A stretch of 46,588 nucleotides of DNA from CAZONU01 sp965370045. GTDB lineage: Bacteria; Planctomycetota; SZUA-567; JAKLDR01. Positions 16,823 through 25,255 of this stretch are shown here, piece by piece (position 1 is the stretch's first letter; the number at the start of each line of letters is the position of its first letter). A model generated the notes under the pieces. It saw only the letters and a program-made list of their open reading frames with translations, was not told the DNA's origin and did not search any database. Location: NCBI GenBank assembly GCA_965370045.1, contig CBDUSI010000021.1, forward strand, positions 1 to 46,588, written 5' to 3'. Both the position numbers and the translations under genes were made by a program.

Positions 16823-19474
16823 ATGTTTCGCTACACACTGAGCGCGGCGTTTGTGATCCTGCTGGCGGCAGTCTCCGCCTCGTCGTCGGCCGGTGCCGCC
16901 GAGGACGGGACGGTGATAGTCGGGGCCGGCGGCTTCTGGCGGGCCCACGTCACCTGGCGCGAAGGGGTGACCACCGACGGCAAGCCCTTCGGCGCCTACC
17001 AGAAGATGAAGACCCCGCCCCCACCGGCCAAATGGACCCAGCCGGACTTCGACGACTCGGCCTGGTTCCGCTCGCCGGGCCCCTTCCGGGGCGAGAGCAT
17101 CCTGAACAACTACTACATGCCCGGGCAGATGAGGCTGATGAGCGGCTGCCTGGTCCTGCGCGGCAAGTTCCGGGTGGCAAACCCAGCTGCCGTCACCGGC
17201 CTGAATCTTACGCTTGAGTTCCGGGGCGGCGTCGTTGTCTACCTGAACGGCAAAGAGGTCGCTCGCGCCGGCCTTCCGAAGGGGAAGCTCTCGCCCCACA
17301 CGGCGGCGAAGTCCTACCCGCCCGAAGCATACGTCAATTCCAAGGGCCGGCTGATACCCTCAAGCAATTTCAGCATTGTCCGGGCGGTCAAGGCCGGGGA
17401 CAAGGACCTCCCCGAGCGAATAGCCAAGCGCGAGCGCAGACTGGGACCAGTGAAGGTCCCGGCAAACCTCCTGCGCAAGGGCGTGAACGTCCTGGCGGTA
17501 GCCAACTACAGCAGCGACTACCGGCCGCCGGCGGAGAAGTGGGGCAAGGCCAGAGGATGCAAACGCGGCTGGTACCATTTCGGCATCCACGGCCTGTTGC
17601 TCCGCGCCCGGGGCGGCGGATTCGTGCCCAACGTCTCCCGGCCGAAGGGGGTCCAGGTCTGGAACCAGGACATCCGCCGGGTATTCACCGCCGCGGAACA
17701 CGGCGATCCCAACGAGAAGCTCGCGCCTCTGCGACTGGTCGGGCCCCGCAACGGGCGCTTCTCCGGGCAGGTGGTGGTGGCCTCCACCTCGGCGATCGAG
17801 GGCTTGAAGGCGAGCGTTTCGGACCTCAAGGGACCGGGCAACATCCCTGCGACACGTGTTCAGGTGCGCTACGGTTCGTTGAACGCCCTGTGGCAGCAGG
17901 GCCACTTCCCGGGGCAGGCAAAGAGCTACCGCTACGGCAAGACCCCGCCCGCTTTCGTCGCACTGGAAGAGGCGCCGCCCGCCCGGGTCGAGCCCGTCTC
18001 GGTCGAAACCGATCCCCGGACACGCGCCCGGTTGGGCCTGCCGGCCAAGGTCATCCCCGGTGCTCTGGTGCCGGTGTGGATTACCGTGAAGGTTCCCCGG
18101 GACGCGGCGGCGGGCCGCTACAGCGGTGAGTTGACCATCACCGCGAAGGGCCTCCCCGCGACGAAGGTGCCCGTGGAGATCGAGGTCATCGACTGGACGC
18201 TGCCGGACGCCGGCGACTACCGGTTCTCTGTCGCGATATACCAGTCCCCCGAGACGCTGGCCCTCCAGTACAAGGTGCCGCGCTGGTCGGAGCAGCACTG
18301 GAAGCTGATCGAGAAGTCCTGGAAGTTGCTCGGCGAGCTGGGCAACAACCTGGTCGTAGCCCACCTCCTGACCCGAACGCAGTACGGCAACGAGGAGAGC
18401 ATGGTCGCCTGGACCAAGCAGGCCGACGGAAGCTACAAGTACGACTACCGCAACTTCGACCGCTACATCGAGTTGGCCACCAAGTACTGCAAACCCAGAA
18501 AGATATCGCTGCAGACCCTGCACGCAGTTGAGGACTGGGGCCTGGTCAAGGCCACCGATCCGCGGTACGTCACCGGGGTGGGGGAGGCCGGCAAGCGCAG
18601 CGCGATGAAACTCCCCTCATACGTCACCGACGAAGCCGCGAAGGTCCTGAAGCCGATGCTTGAGGGGGTGCGTGAGCGCCTCAAGAAGCGCAAGTTGGAC
18701 AAGACCCTGGTCATGGGCATGCTCTCGGACCAGGGCATCCGTCCTGAGATCAGGGTCTGGTTCGAGAAGGTCTTCCCCGGCGTGGGCTGGCACTACGGCG
18801 CGCACAGCCGGCCCAGACACCCCTACTTGGGCTATGGCGAGTACCTCTACGTTCCCCATCTCATCCCGCCGCCGGGAGGAGCGCGCAAGTACTACTGGTG
18901 GACGCCGAACCGTTACGGAACCCTCATCACCATGAGCCAGCGGCTCAGCGATGCCCGCCAGGGTCCCATGGTGGTGCGCACCCTTGCCGAGCGCGCGCTG
19001 ATCCTGGGAGACCAGGGCCCGGGGAGGATGTGCCTGGACTTCTGGCCGGTGCTGAAGGGGTCCAAGGCCTGGCGAAAGGTGGACCTCTTCAACCGCTGGC
19101 CGACCTCAACCGTTGGGCAGCGGCGCCCGTGCCTGCGCCGCCTGTCCCTGCCCGGCGCCCGGGGCGCCCTGGCTTCGGTCAAGACCGAGGCTCTGCGCGA
19201 GGGCAACCAGGAAGCCGAGGCCCGCGCGTTCATCGAAGAGGCGCTCTTCGTGAAGAAGAAGGTCGCCGGCGACTTGGCCGACCGCTGCCGCAAGCTGCTG
19301 GACGCGCGGGTGACCGTATGCCGGACGGTGCACAGCAGCTACTCGCTGTGCCAGGTGACTTCCGGCCGCGGGTGGCGGGCGCGTTCCGAGGCGCTCTACC
19401 GGCTGGCCGCGGAAGTCGCCAAGTCCATCGGTGACGCCGGGCCGGGCAAGGTCGGCAAGACGCCCGGCAGGTAG
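16823..19474 (+). CDS. Large secreted glycoside-hydrolase-like protein with N-terminal jelly-roll domain
   Basis: The product has 883 residues. ATG 16823 has GAGGGAGAA upstream. The signal peptide is MFRYTLSAAFVILLAAVSASSSAGAA. Around residue 75 a DFDDSAW motif marks the galactose-binding-like fold often found at the front of large glycosidases, with VVVYLNGKEVAR further on. Residues about 280-470 form a beta-sandwich like the N-terminal domain of GH123/DUF4091 proteins (VPRDAAAGRYSGELTI). The remainder looks like a TIM barrel (YRFSVAIYQSPE, LLGELGNNLVV, LSDQGIRPE, WHYGAHSRP). The adjacent Asp-Glu pair of GH123 is not evident. The nearest candidate reads Asp-Gln, so the family and mechanism are open. 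The C-terminus is helical and charged. The deacylase gene begins 2 nt after its stop, so translation is probably coupled. Confidence 0.65.
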   Translation: MFRYTLSAAFVILLAAVSASSSAGAAEDGTVIVGAGGFWRAHVTWREGVTTDGKPFGAYQKMKTPPPPAKWTQPDFDDSAWFRSPGPFRGESILNNYYMPGQMRLMSGCLVLRGKFRVANPAAVTGLNLTLEFRGGVVVYLNGKEVARAGLPKGKLSPHTAAKSYPPEAYVNSKGRLIPSSNFSIVRAVKAGDKDLPERIAKRERRLGPVKVPANLLRKGVNVLAVANYSSDYRPPAEKWGKARGCKRGWYHFGIHGLLLRARGGGFVPNVSRPKGVQVWNQDIRRVFTAAEHGDPNEKLAPLRLVGPRNGRFSGQVVVASTSAIEGLKASVSDLKGPGNIPATRVQVRYGSLNALWQQGHFPGQAKSYRYGKTPPAFVALEEAPPARVEPVSVETDPRTRARLGLPAKVIPGALVPVWITVKVPRDAAAGRYSGELTITAKGLPATKVPVEIEVIDWTLPDAGDYRFSVAIYQSPETLALQYKVPRWSEQHWKLIEKSWKLLGELGNNLVVAHLLTRTQYGNEESMVAWTKQADGSYKYDYRNFDRYIELATKYCKPRKISLQTLHAVEDWGLVKATDPRYVTGVGEAGKRSAMKLPSYVTDEAAKVLKPMLEGVRERLKKRKLDKTLVMGMLSDQGIRPEIRVWFEKVFPGVGWHYGAHSRPRHPYLGYGEYLYVPHLIPPPGGARKYYWWTPNRYGTLITMSQRLSDARQGPMVVRTLAERALILGDQGPGRMCLDFWPVLKGSKAWRKVDLFNRWPTSTVGQRRPCLRRLSLPGARGALASVKTEALREGNQEAEARAFIEEALFVKKKVAGDLADRCRKLLDARVTVCRTVHSSYSLCQVTSGRGWRARSEALYRLAAEVAKSIGDAGPGKVGKTPGR

Positions 19475-19476
19475 AC

Positions 19477-20964
19477 GTGCTCGACATACTTCTTGAAAAC
19501 GGGCAGGTCCACGATGGCACCGGGAGTCCGTGGCGGCACGCCTCCGTCGGCATCCGGAACGGACGCATCACGGCGGTGGGGCTGGTGAAGGAGCGGGCGC
19601 GCCGGGTGATCAGCGCCGCGCGATGCGTGGTCTGCCCGGGCTTCGTGGACGTTCACACGCATGCCGACGGGATCGTCAAGAGGCCCGGCGCCGACAACTT
19701 CCTGCGCCAGGGTGTGACCACGGTGGTCTCCGGGAACTGCGGTTCCTCCGGCTTCCCGGTCCGTCGCCTTCTGGCGCAGGTGGAAAAGGCGCGTCCCGCG
19801 ATCAACTTCGCCACGCTCGTCGGGCACGGCGAGATCCGCAAGCGGGTCCTGGGCCTGAGCCGGCGACGTCCCGGCCGGGCCGAGCTGGCCGAAATGCGGC
19901 GACTCGCGGAAAGAGCCATGCGCGACGGGGCGCTGGGCATCTCGACGGGGCTCTTTTATGTTCCGGGGGCCTACGCGCGCACCCGGGAACTCGTGGAGGT
20001 CTCCCGGGCCATCGCCGCCTGGGGGGGCATCTACGCCAGCCACAAGCGCAGCGCGGGCGGCAAGGTCTTCGAGGCGCTGGCGGAGGCCGCCACAATCGGC
20101 CGCAGGGCGCGCATCCCCGTGCAGATATCTCACCTCAAGGTGCTTCACCGCCGGGGACGCACCGGGAAGAACCGGATCGACGAGGTGCTGGCGGCGATTG
20201 AGCGCTATCGCGACGCGGGCGTGGAGATGACCTGCGACGTTCACCCCTACGCGGCCACGTGCACCACGCTCTCGTCCCTGGCCATACCGCCGCGGGTGTC
20301 GGAGGGCGGCGCTCGGCGCGAGCGGCTGCGCGACCCGGCCTTCCGCCGGCGGATTCGGCGAGAGGTCCTGGGCAACATCGCCTGGGTCGGAGGCCCGGAC
20401 CGGATCACCATCGTCGACTGCCCGGGGAACAGGTCGCTGGAGGGCCGGTCATTGCTCTCGATCGCGCTCGCGCGCAAAGCAGGTGCCGCCGAGACGGCCA
20501 TGGACCTCGTCGCCGAGGGCGAACCGGTCTGCGTCTTCCACGCCCTGCGGCCCGGGGACGTGAGTCGGGTCCTTGTGTCACCGCTCTCGATGATCGCCTC
20601 CGACGGCGACCTGGTGGTCTCGCCGCGCGGGATGCCGCACCCCCGCAGCCTGGGGACTTTCCCGCGCGTCATCCGGGAGTACGTCCGCGAGCGAAAGCTG
20701 CTGACGCTTCCCGATGCGATTCGCAGAATGACATCTTTCCCCGCGCGCAAGTTCGGGATCCCGGAGCGCGGAGTCCTGGCGCCCGGCATGAAGGCCGACG
20801 TCGTGGTATTCGACCCCAAGCGGATCGCCGACCGGGCCACGTTTGAGAAGCCGCGGGCCTATCCCGTCGGTATCCGGGCGGTCATCGTCAACGGCCAGAT
20901 CGCCTGGAACGGCCGGTCGATCTCCCGCCGCCGGGCAGGAGAAGTGATCCGCTCTCCGGCCTGA
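19477..20964 (+). CDS. N-acyl-D-amino-acid deacylase (D-aminoacylase), amidohydrolase superfamily
   Basis: The product has 495 residues, starting with GTG only 2 nt after the previous stop. There is no signal peptide, so it is cytoplasmic. It removes the acyl group from N-acyl-D-amino acids. The family hallmarks are all visible: HTHAD metal motif (His60, His62), GNCG with the metal-bridging Cys88, GHGEIR, ASHKRS, QISHLK (His219), MIASDG (Asp376), and the typical HPRSLGTFPRV stretch (His388). Small beta-sandwich strands at both ends (ILLENGQVHDGTG; ADVVVFDP) complete the amidohydrolase fold. Length is normal for the family. Such a gene inside a polysaccharide operon is unusual. It suggests that acylated D-amino acids or a related amide is released from the substrate, or that the enzyme has shifted to an N-acyl sugar derivative. 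Confidence 0.9.
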   Translation: MLDILLENGQVHDGTGSPWRHASVGIRNGRITAVGLVKERARRVISAARCVVCPGFVDVHTHADGIVKRPGADNFLRQGVTTVVSGNCGSSGFPVRRLLAQVEKARPAINFATLVGHGEIRKRVLGLSRRRPGRAELAEMRRLAERAMRDGALGISTGLFYVPGAYARTRELVEVSRAIAAWGGIYASHKRSAGGKVFEALAEAATIGRRARIPVQISHLKVLHRRGRTGKNRIDEVLAAIERYRDAGVEMTCDVHPYAATCTTLSSLAIPPRVSEGGARRERLRDPAFRRRIRREVLGNIAWVGGPDRITIVDCPGNRSLEGRSLLSIALARKAGAAETAMDLVAEGEPVCVFHALRPGDVSRVLVSPLSMIASDGDLVVSPRGMPHPRSLGTFPRVIREYVRERKLLTLPDAIRRMTSFPARKFGIPERGVLAPGMKADVVVFDPKRIADRATFEKPRAYPVGIRAVIVNGQIAWNGRSISRRRAGEVIRSPA

Positions 20965-20978
20965 TCGCCACTGCCAAC

Positions 20979-20992
20979 CTGCCCTTCAGCAG
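20979..20992 (+). terminator. Weak hairpin after the deacylase gene, within a 209-nt gap
   Basis: CTGC and GCAG pair around a six-base loop, and the 19 nt at 20984-21002 match 27044-27062, just after the esterase gene, with two differences. There is no T-run, so an intrinsic terminator is not proven. The gap to 21173 is the largest in the plus-strand run. It also holds a short inverted repeat (CCGCC/GGCGG near 21057-21070) and a T6 tract at about 21117-21122. No convincing promoter was found in it. Confidence 0.3.
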
Positions 20993-21173
20993 CCTGCCAG
21001 CTAAAGTCCCTTGAACGGAGGGCTTACGATGGAGAGAATCGGGCGTGGGGCGACTTCCGCCCTGCGGCGGCCAGCCAGGCCGGGTACCCGACCTCGAGGG
21101 GAGGGGGAATGCCGGGTTTTTTCCGTGTTGGAGAGCCTTGCCCGGACGACTGCAAACGTAGAGAGGTGGGCCA

Positions 21174-23672
21174 ATGAAGCTCCCGCATAAGTGCCGCGCG
21201 GCAATCCTGACGGCGTTTTCCGTGACCCTGGTTGCCGCCACCTGCGGCGCCGGGGAGGATGCGGGTTCAGGCGGCCTGCCCGCCTTCCCGGGGGCGGAGG
21301 GCTACGGCGCCGCGTCCAAGGGCGGGCGTGGCGGCAAAGTCATCAAGGTGACCAACCTCAACGCCAAGGGCCCGGGCAGCCTGCAGGCGGCCTGTGAGGC
21401 GCCTGGCCCGCGCATCGTGGTCTTCGAGGTCAGCGGCGTCATCCCGGCTCCCACCGGGCGTGGCTACGGAAACGCGATCACCATCCGCGGAGGCAACATC
21501 ACCATCGCCGGCCAGACCGCCCCCGGCGCGGGTATCACCATCGCGGGAGGACTCTGCAGCAACGGCGGCAGGGACATCACCGTACGTTTCCTGCGCATCC
21601 GGCCGCCGAACGGCATGCGCCTGCCCGCCAACGGGGACGCCATCCACTTCGCGGGCTGCAACCGCCTGATCTTCGACCACGTTTCCATAGCCTGGGGCAC
21701 CGACGAGAACTGCGGCGTCACCCTCAACAACAACATGACCCTGCAGGACTGCTTCATCGAGGAGGCCAACATGGCCGCCCTGGAGGGCTGGACCCTGCAC
21801 AACTTCGGGATGCTGCTGGGCTACAACGCCGGGCGCACCTCGCTGCTGCGCAACCTGTGGCTGCACCACGCCCAGCGCATGCCGGCGGTCAGCGCGTTGA
21901 AGCCGGGCGGATTGATCGACTTCCGCAACAACGTCTGCTACAACGGCTACCTGGGCATCGTGGGCGTGCCCCGCGGAAACGTAGTCGGCAACTACCTGAT
22001 CGACGGCCCCGGCGGTCCGACCAGTTTCTATCACATTCACAAACCCACAGTCCGGCGGACCTGGACGGGCATCGGCGGCAAGAGTATCCACGCCGCGGGC
22101 AACTACTACACGTGGCTTGGCGGCTACACCGCCGTCAACGAGAACGGAAAAGCGATCTCCCGACTGCCCAAGGCGCTGCCCGTCCCGATGACCGGCACGC
22201 TCACCGCCAGGCAGGCCTACAAGCGGGTGCTGGGCCAGGGCGGGTGCCTGCCCCGCGACCCGGTGGGCCGCAGGAGCGCCCAGGAGGTGCTGACCCGCAC
22301 CGGCTTCTGGGGCCGCGACGACCCGCAGGAAGGCCTGCTCGGCGACCTCAAGCCCGGCAAGGCGCCCAAGGACTCCGACGGAGACGGCATGCCCGACGAG
22401 TGGGAGAAGGCCCACAAGCTCGACCCGGCAGATCCCAAGGACGCGGGGAAGGTCGTGCCCAAGGACGCATCCAAAGGCGACCGCCACGCCGGCTACACCT
22501 ACATCGAGTACTACGTCAACGAGAAGGCCGACGAGCTGGTCGCCGACGCCCTGGCCCACCCGGAGCGCACGCAGAAATACACCGGCAAGGTCCTGGACGA
22601 TCCGCTGAAGATCGCCCCGCTCCGGATCGGCGTCGACACCAAGCGCGCGCATCGCAAGCCGGCGGAGGGAGAGATCAAGACGCTGATCGAGGACCTGGCC
22701 AACGTCGGCAGCAAGGACAAGAAGGCCCGCACCAAGGCGCGCCGGTCCTTACTGGCGCTCCGGGAAATCGGCCCCGCCGCCGTGCCCCAGCTTATCGCGG
22801 CGCTCAAGCACGAGAACGCCAAGGTGCGCGGCTACGCGGCCCTGGCGCTGGGGCGCGTCAGACCGGTCGCCAGGGAGGCGGTGCCGGCCATGCTCGAGGC
22901 GCTCACCGCCAAGGACAGTGAGCGCGTCGTCAAGCACGGCGGGCCGGCGGCCTGCACCGTGGCCGCGCTCATGTTCTGGATGGGCCGCCCGGCCGGGAAG
23001 GAACACCTGCCCGCGCTCATCAAGCTGTTGGAGGCCGAGAACCAGTTCGCGCGCGGCTACGCCACCGCCGAACTCGGCGAGATGGGGGCGGACGCGGCGG
23101 AGGCCGTGCCCGGGCTGGTCAAGGTGCTGTCCGACGCCGACATCAACAACCGGTGGTCGGCCGCCTGGGCGCTGGGCGAGATCGGCGCGGCCAGGCCCGA
23201 GGTCACCGCCGCCCTGGTCAAGGCGCTGGGCGACAGCCAGGTGCGCATGAGGCTGCAGGCCGGCGATGCCCTGGCCAAGCTGTGCAAGGACGCGCTGCCC
23301 GGCGATCTCGTCAAGGCCCTGGGAAGCGACGACGCCCAAGTGAAGTGGGGCGCCGCCTGGACTCTGGGCGAGGTCGGGCCGCCGGCGGCGTCCGCGGCGG
23401 CCGCGCTGAGCAAGCTGCTGAGCGACCCCGCGGTGCGCGTGCGGCAGGTCACCGCCTGGGCGCTGGGCCGCATCGGCCCGGGCGCAAAGGACACGGCCGG
23501 CGCGCTCAAGGCAGCCCTGGCGGACAAGGACTGGCACGTCCGCGCGGCGGCCGCGTCGGCCTTGGGGCGGATCGGGGCCAAGGCGGAGACCAAAGCCCTG
23601 GAGAAGGCAGCCAAGGACGAACGCGCGGAAGTGCGGGGAGCCGCAGCCGCGGCGCTGGAGAAGTTGCGATAG
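21174..23672 (+). CDS. Pectate-lyase-like protein fused to HEAT repeats, secreted
   Basis: The product has 832 residues. ATG 21174 follows GAGAGGTGGG. The signal peptide ends near ATCGAGE. From about residue 35 (AFPGAEGYGAASKGGRGG, KVIKVTNL) to about 390 it has the parallel beta-helix typical of PL1-related pectate lyases: TIAGQTAPGAGITIAGG, FDHVSIAWGTDENCG, LLRNLWLHH. At about residue 399 DSDGDGMPDEWE is a calcium-binding thrombospondin-3-like element. Residues about 500-832 are tandem HEAT repeats (VRGYAALALG; WSAAWALGEIGA; VRQVTAWALGRIG; VRAAAASALGRIG). HEAT arrays bind protein surfaces. A secreted HEAT array joined to a lyase-like beta-helix is odd and may anchor the enzyme to partners. 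Its paralogue, 60 nt downstream, lacks this tail. Confidence 0.85.
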   Translation: MKLPHKCRAAILTAFSVTLVAATCGAGEDAGSGGLPAFPGAEGYGAASKGGRGGKVIKVTNLNAKGPGSLQAACEAPGPRIVVFEVSGVIPAPTGRGYGNAITIRGGNITIAGQTAPGAGITIAGGLCSNGGRDITVRFLRIRPPNGMRLPANGDAIHFAGCNRLIFDHVSIAWGTDENCGVTLNNNMTLQDCFIEEANMAALEGWTLHNFGMLLGYNAGRTSLLRNLWLHHAQRMPAVSALKPGGLIDFRNNVCYNGYLGIVGVPRGNVVGNYLIDGPGGPTSFYHIHKPTVRRTWTGIGGKSIHAAGNYYTWLGGYTAVNENGKAISRLPKALPVPMTGTLTARQAYKRVLGQGGCLPRDPVGRRSAQEVLTRTGFWGRDDPQEGLLGDLKPGKAPKDSDGDGMPDEWEKAHKLDPADPKDAGKVVPKDASKGDRHAGYTYIEYYVNEKADELVADALAHPERTQKYTGKVLDDPLKIAPLRIGVDTKRAHRKPAEGEIKTLIEDLANVGSKDKKARTKARRSLLALREIGPAAVPQLIAALKHENAKVRGYAALALGRVRPVAREAVPAMLEALTAKDSERVVKHGGPAACTVAALMFWMGRPAGKEHLPALIKLLEAENQFARGYATAELGEMGADAAEAVPGLVKVLSDADINNRWSAAWALGEIGAARPEVTAALVKALGDSQVRMRLQAGDALAKLCKDALPGDLVKALGSDDAQVKWGAAWTLGEVGPPAASAAAALSKLLSDPAVRVRQVTAWALGRIGPGAKDTAGALKAALADKDWHVRAAAASALGRIGAKAETKALEKAAKDERAEVRGAAAAALEKLR

Positions 23673-23732
23673 GGAAGACGTCCCTCCGCCTGGCGCGGAA
23701 GGACGGGACCTTTACGAGGAGGAGAACCGCTG

Positions 23733-25250
23733 ATGCGTACTCTGTCCATAGCCGGAATCATTTCGCTGGCCCTCTTGACTGCGGCAACCGGTGCCGAGAA
23801 GAAGAAAAGGAAGGTGCGGAAACCGCTGCCGCCGGTTCAGAAACAGGAAGACACCAAGCTGCCGCCCTGGGAGAAGCCCAAGTTGCCGGCCTTCCCGGGC
23901 GCTGAAGGCTTCGGGGCCGTCTCCAAGGGCGGTCGCGGCGGCAAGGTCATCAAGGTGACCAACCTCAAGGGCTCCGGACCCGGCAGCCTGGCTGCGGCCT
24001 GCGCGGCCACAGGTCCCCGGATTGTGGTCTTTGACGTATCCGGCGTGATCAATGTGGGCAAGAAACTCCATATCGGAAACGGACAGATTACCATCGCCGG
24101 CCAGACCGCGCCCGGTGCAGGCATCACCCTCGACGGGGCGCTGGCCAGCAAGCCGAGAGGCAAGATCACCGACGTCATCATCCGGTTCCTGCGGGTCCGG
24201 GCCTCCAAGGGCGGCGACGCGGTGGGGTTCGTCAAGACCAGTCGGTTCATCCTGGATCACCTCAGCACGAGTTGGGGCACCGACGAGAACTGGGGGCTTT
24301 CCATGTGCGACAACTTCACCGTCCAGTGGTGCGCCAACGAGGAGTCCGAGTGTCCCGGCGGCGCGGTCAAGTACCGCGTCGATAAGGGCCCCCTCTTCAG
24401 GGGCGGCGGAAACTCGCCCCACAACTACGGCATGATCTGCGGTTACGTGCCGGAGGGCAACGTTTCACTCCACCACAACCTGTGGGCACATCACAACCGG
24501 CGCACGCCGCTGTGCGGGATCGAGTTGATGGATCACCGCAACAACGTGATCTACAACGTCAAGGAAGGCATCATGTTCCACCCCGCCAAGATGAACAAGA
24601 GCCGCGAGGGTCAGCCCTTCGCGGCCAACATCATCGGCAACTACTTCAAGCCCGGTCCCAGCTGCCCCAAGGACGGTCGCAAGGGCCTGCCCCGCAAGGT
24701 GGGCGGCGGCCGGTTCATGGTGGCCGAAAGCGGCGGTCACGTGTACGCCAAAGGCAATTACTTCAGCCTGGAGGGCAGGGAAGTTGACGTCTGGACAGGA
24801 AAGGCGAGCGGAGTCAGCATGAAGAGGTGCACCAAGGCCGAGAAGCCCTGGCCGGCGCCGAAGGTCACCACCCACAAGGCCGAGGAGGCCTACAAACTGG
24901 TCCTGGCGCACAGCGGCTGCCTGCCCCGAGATGCGATCAGCAAGCGAACGGTCAAGGACGTCCGTGAGGGCAAGGGCGAGTGGGGCCGGCACGATCCCAA
25001 GGGCGGGCTGATGGAAGGCCTCAAGCCCGGCAAGGCGCCGGCGGACTCGGACAAGGACGGCATGCCCGACGCCTGGGAGAAGGCCCACAAGCTCAACCCC
25101 GGCAGTCCCGCTGACGCCAACAAGATCGTGCCCAAGGGCGCCTCCAAGGGCGACCGGCACGCGGGCTACACGTACATAGAGTTCTACATCAACGAACTGG
25201 CCGACAAGCTGATCGCAGAGGCCGTAGCCGCGGCCGCGGCCGCGAAGTAA
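23733..25250 (+). CDS. Pectate-lyase-like (PL1-related) protein, secreted
   Basis: The product has 505 residues. ATG 23733 follows GAGGAGGAGAA. The signal peptide is short (MRTLSIAGIISLALLTAATGA) and is followed by a lysine-rich linker. The beta-helix runs from about residue 52 (AFPGAEGFGAVSKGGRGG) through TIAGQTAPGAGITLDG, LDHLSTSWGTDENWG and SLHHNLWAHHNRRTP. Near residue 437 DSDKDGMPDAWE repeats the calcium-binding element. It is clearly paralogous to the gene at 21174, which has an added HEAT tail. PL1-type enzymes cleave polygalacturonate by calcium-dependent beta-elimination. Activity on pectate itself is an inference. The esterase gene starts 5 nt after the stop. Confidence 0.85.
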   Translation: MRTLSIAGIISLALLTAATGAEKKKRKVRKPLPPVQKQEDTKLPPWEKPKLPAFPGAEGFGAVSKGGRGGKVIKVTNLKGSGPGSLAAACAATGPRIVVFDVSGVINVGKKLHIGNGQITIAGQTAPGAGITLDGALASKPRGKITDVIIRFLRVRASKGGDAVGFVKTSRFILDHLSTSWGTDENWGLSMCDNFTVQWCANEESECPGGAVKYRVDKGPLFRGGGNSPHNYGMICGYVPEGNVSLHHNLWAHHNRRTPLCGIELMDHRNNVIYNVKEGIMFHPAKMNKSREGQPFAANIIGNYFKPGPSCPKDGRKGLPRKVGGGRFMVAESGGHVYAKGNYFSLEGREVDVWTGKASGVSMKRCTKAEKPWPAPKVTTHKAEEAYKLVLAHSGCLPRDAISKRTVKDVREGKGEWGRHDPKGGLMEGLKPGKAPADSDKDGMPDAWEKAHKLNPGSPADANKIVPKGASKGDRHAGYTYIEFYINELADKLIAEAVAAAAAAK

Positions 25251-25255
25251 ACAGC

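Noticed and set aside
21029..21190. Possible 53-codon ORF with ATG after GGAGGG in the gap before the 21174 gene
   Set aside because: It is Arg/Pro-rich without a recognisable feature, overlaps the next start, and contains the hairpin-like and T-rich sequence of the spacer.
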